Shown here one piece after another: positions 62,601 through 64,000 of a stretch of 64,000 nucleotides of DNA. How positions within the stretch are numbered: the first letter of the stretch is position 1; each line of letters opens with the position of its first letter. The notes under the pieces are model-generated. The model had not been told where the DNA came from. It saw only the letters and a program-made list of their open reading frames with translations, and did not search any database. Source of the stretch: Trachelipus rathkii. Lineage: Eukaryota; Arthropoda; Malacostraca; Isopoda; Trachelipodidae. The position numbers were made by a program, and so were the translations under genes. The DNA lies in contig JABUQX010097448.1 of the NCBI GenBank assembly GCA_015478945.1, forward strand, positions 1 to 64,000, written 5' to 3'.

Positions 62601-64000
62601 ATATAGTCGAAGTGAAGCTTTGTATTGTAATAACAATTTTGTGTACTAATAAGGGGAGTCGAGAGATGTCCTTCTGCTGAGGGTATGTAAGATTGGGAAA
62701 GTGGTAGAGTTATGACAAAGGGACTAATACAACAATAGCGACTTTTACGCCATTGGCTTTATTTACACACTATCCATCAAACATGAGGGAAATAGAGAAA
62801 TAATATTAACATCTAGCATTTAAGTCAGTGGGAAATTTATTTACAAGAAATATATGTTGACTTAGGTATTTCACTTAATAACTATAGCGCTTCACAATTA
62901 TTTGATAGCAAGAAGAATTTTTGCAAGTTGCTGTACTATGCGACCAGTATCCTGATTCTTGATTAGGACTACAGGACTCGTGTGTAACTAACGTGTAACT
63001 ACAAAGATTTAGTGACGTTATTCCAGGAGTAGTCGAGTCTCGCATGTTTTCCTTTGAGCACTAGGTGTACGTTTACACGAGGAGAGAATAGATAAGTAAG
63101 TACACCACCGTCGATTAGTGTGCGAGTGACTCATAGCCATAGAATTTTGGGCGATCTGCTCTACAATCTTATCCGATAGTATATACTACGCGGAATATAA
63201 ATATACATGTTTCCATGATCATCCAAGTTTATACTAGTTGAGTGGTTATACTCTCTAAGAATTAGAGCTGACTTACTTATTATCTCTTTATTGTAGTTTA
63301 CGGCTTTGACAATAGCTAGTCGTCTTGTTTACAATACTTGATTAATATTCCTATATAGTGACATTTTACTATTGTATCGAAATGTGAGATCTCATTGCAT
63401 ATATATATATAGTGTCTAGATTTATGTTGTATGTATCGGCTCTTGGAGGAATGAAATTGGTGATAACTGAACATCATATATAGGTGAACCAAAAATTTTA
63501 AAATTTGCAATATTATCCAGAGAAGAAACTCTGTTCAGTGTTAAGTTAAGATTATTAACAGAGTTTGGTTTTAGTATCTGTGTGCGTAATGTCTCACATA
63601 CCTGATTTTTTAACAATTATGGTATCAAATTTTTTTAAAATAGTTTGAACACCTTTTTCTTACTATTACTTCTTATTCTGCACTATTGATGACATTTAAT
63701 AACTTAATAGTTTATTATATTTATATATATATATAGGTATACTATATAATACACTGTTTATTTTTTCTATAATTTTTATTGTTTTACAACAATTACTACA
63801 TATTATTAATTAGGTTACCACTATCTATATGTATTTAGTTTAACCAATTCTTTTAAATCTTAGATTATATTTTGAAATTTTTAACTTTATACTTATATAT
63901 ATATACTTTATTATTAAGTTTTAATAAATACTTTTTATTTTCTAAATTGTTAAATAAAATGTTTACTCATCAAATCATTTTTTTTATTCATCTTTATTAA
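62601..64000. other. AT-rich unassigned DNA
   Basis: Nothing recognised. A short TA tract lies at 63720-63735 and T-rich DNA at the end. Confidence 0.5.

Overview
This window looks like nuclear DNA from an arthropod, most likely a decapod crustacean. The evidence is extreme density of (AT)n, (CA/TG)n and (TTA)n arrays, very AT-rich intergenic DNA, no bacterial-style gene packing, and eroded transposons of types I recall as abundant in decapods. The organism is inferred, not proven. I find no intact protein-coding gene, rRNA, tRNA or CRISPR array. The many short open frames are mostly by-products of repeats. Many repeat copies differ from their own consensus by single-base insertions and deletions, as in poorly polished long-read sequence, so frames may be broken by error as well as by age.

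The main structure is two giant imperfect palindromes. Palindrome A has arms of about 4.1-9.57 kb and 10.93-16.3 kb around a 1.4 kb loop, with weaker co-linear similarity out to about 2.8 and 17.6 kb. Palindrome B has arms of about 26.2-33.55 kb and 34.8-40.3 kb around a 1.2 kb loop. They belong to one family. From the loop outwards both carry a GC-rich ~43-bp repeat, a TAGGCCTAAATTTAGG block, a CA/TG-rich block and a ~180-200-bp satellite, then a short conserved edge and further blocks. A has four satellite units in each arm and B has three in each arm. The loop of B reads in the opposite direction to the loop of A. This suggests a foldback-type element, or palindromic duplication with exchange between arms; a fold-back assembly artefact must be excluded.

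The stretch 16.5-26 kb between the palindromes is AT-rich and unassigned, with long AT arrays. From 40.3 to 51.1 kb there is a ~60-bp minisatellite, AT arrays and two less AT-rich islands that I could not identify.

The 51.4-55.7 kb stretch is a graveyard of mobile elements. It holds a frameshifted LINE reverse-transcriptase part on the + strand (52.13-53.13 kb), a hAT-like terminal inverted repeat, a frameshifted hAT transposase C-terminus on the + strand (53.996-54.340 kb), and a LINE endonuclease part on the - strand (55.45-55.68 kb) cut off by an AT plus CA array. From 55.7 to about 62.6 kb much of the + strand is pyrimidine-rich and less AT-rich, with no recognisable gene; the end of the window returns to AT-rich DNA. 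No genes here can be said to work together: the content is repeats and dead transposons.
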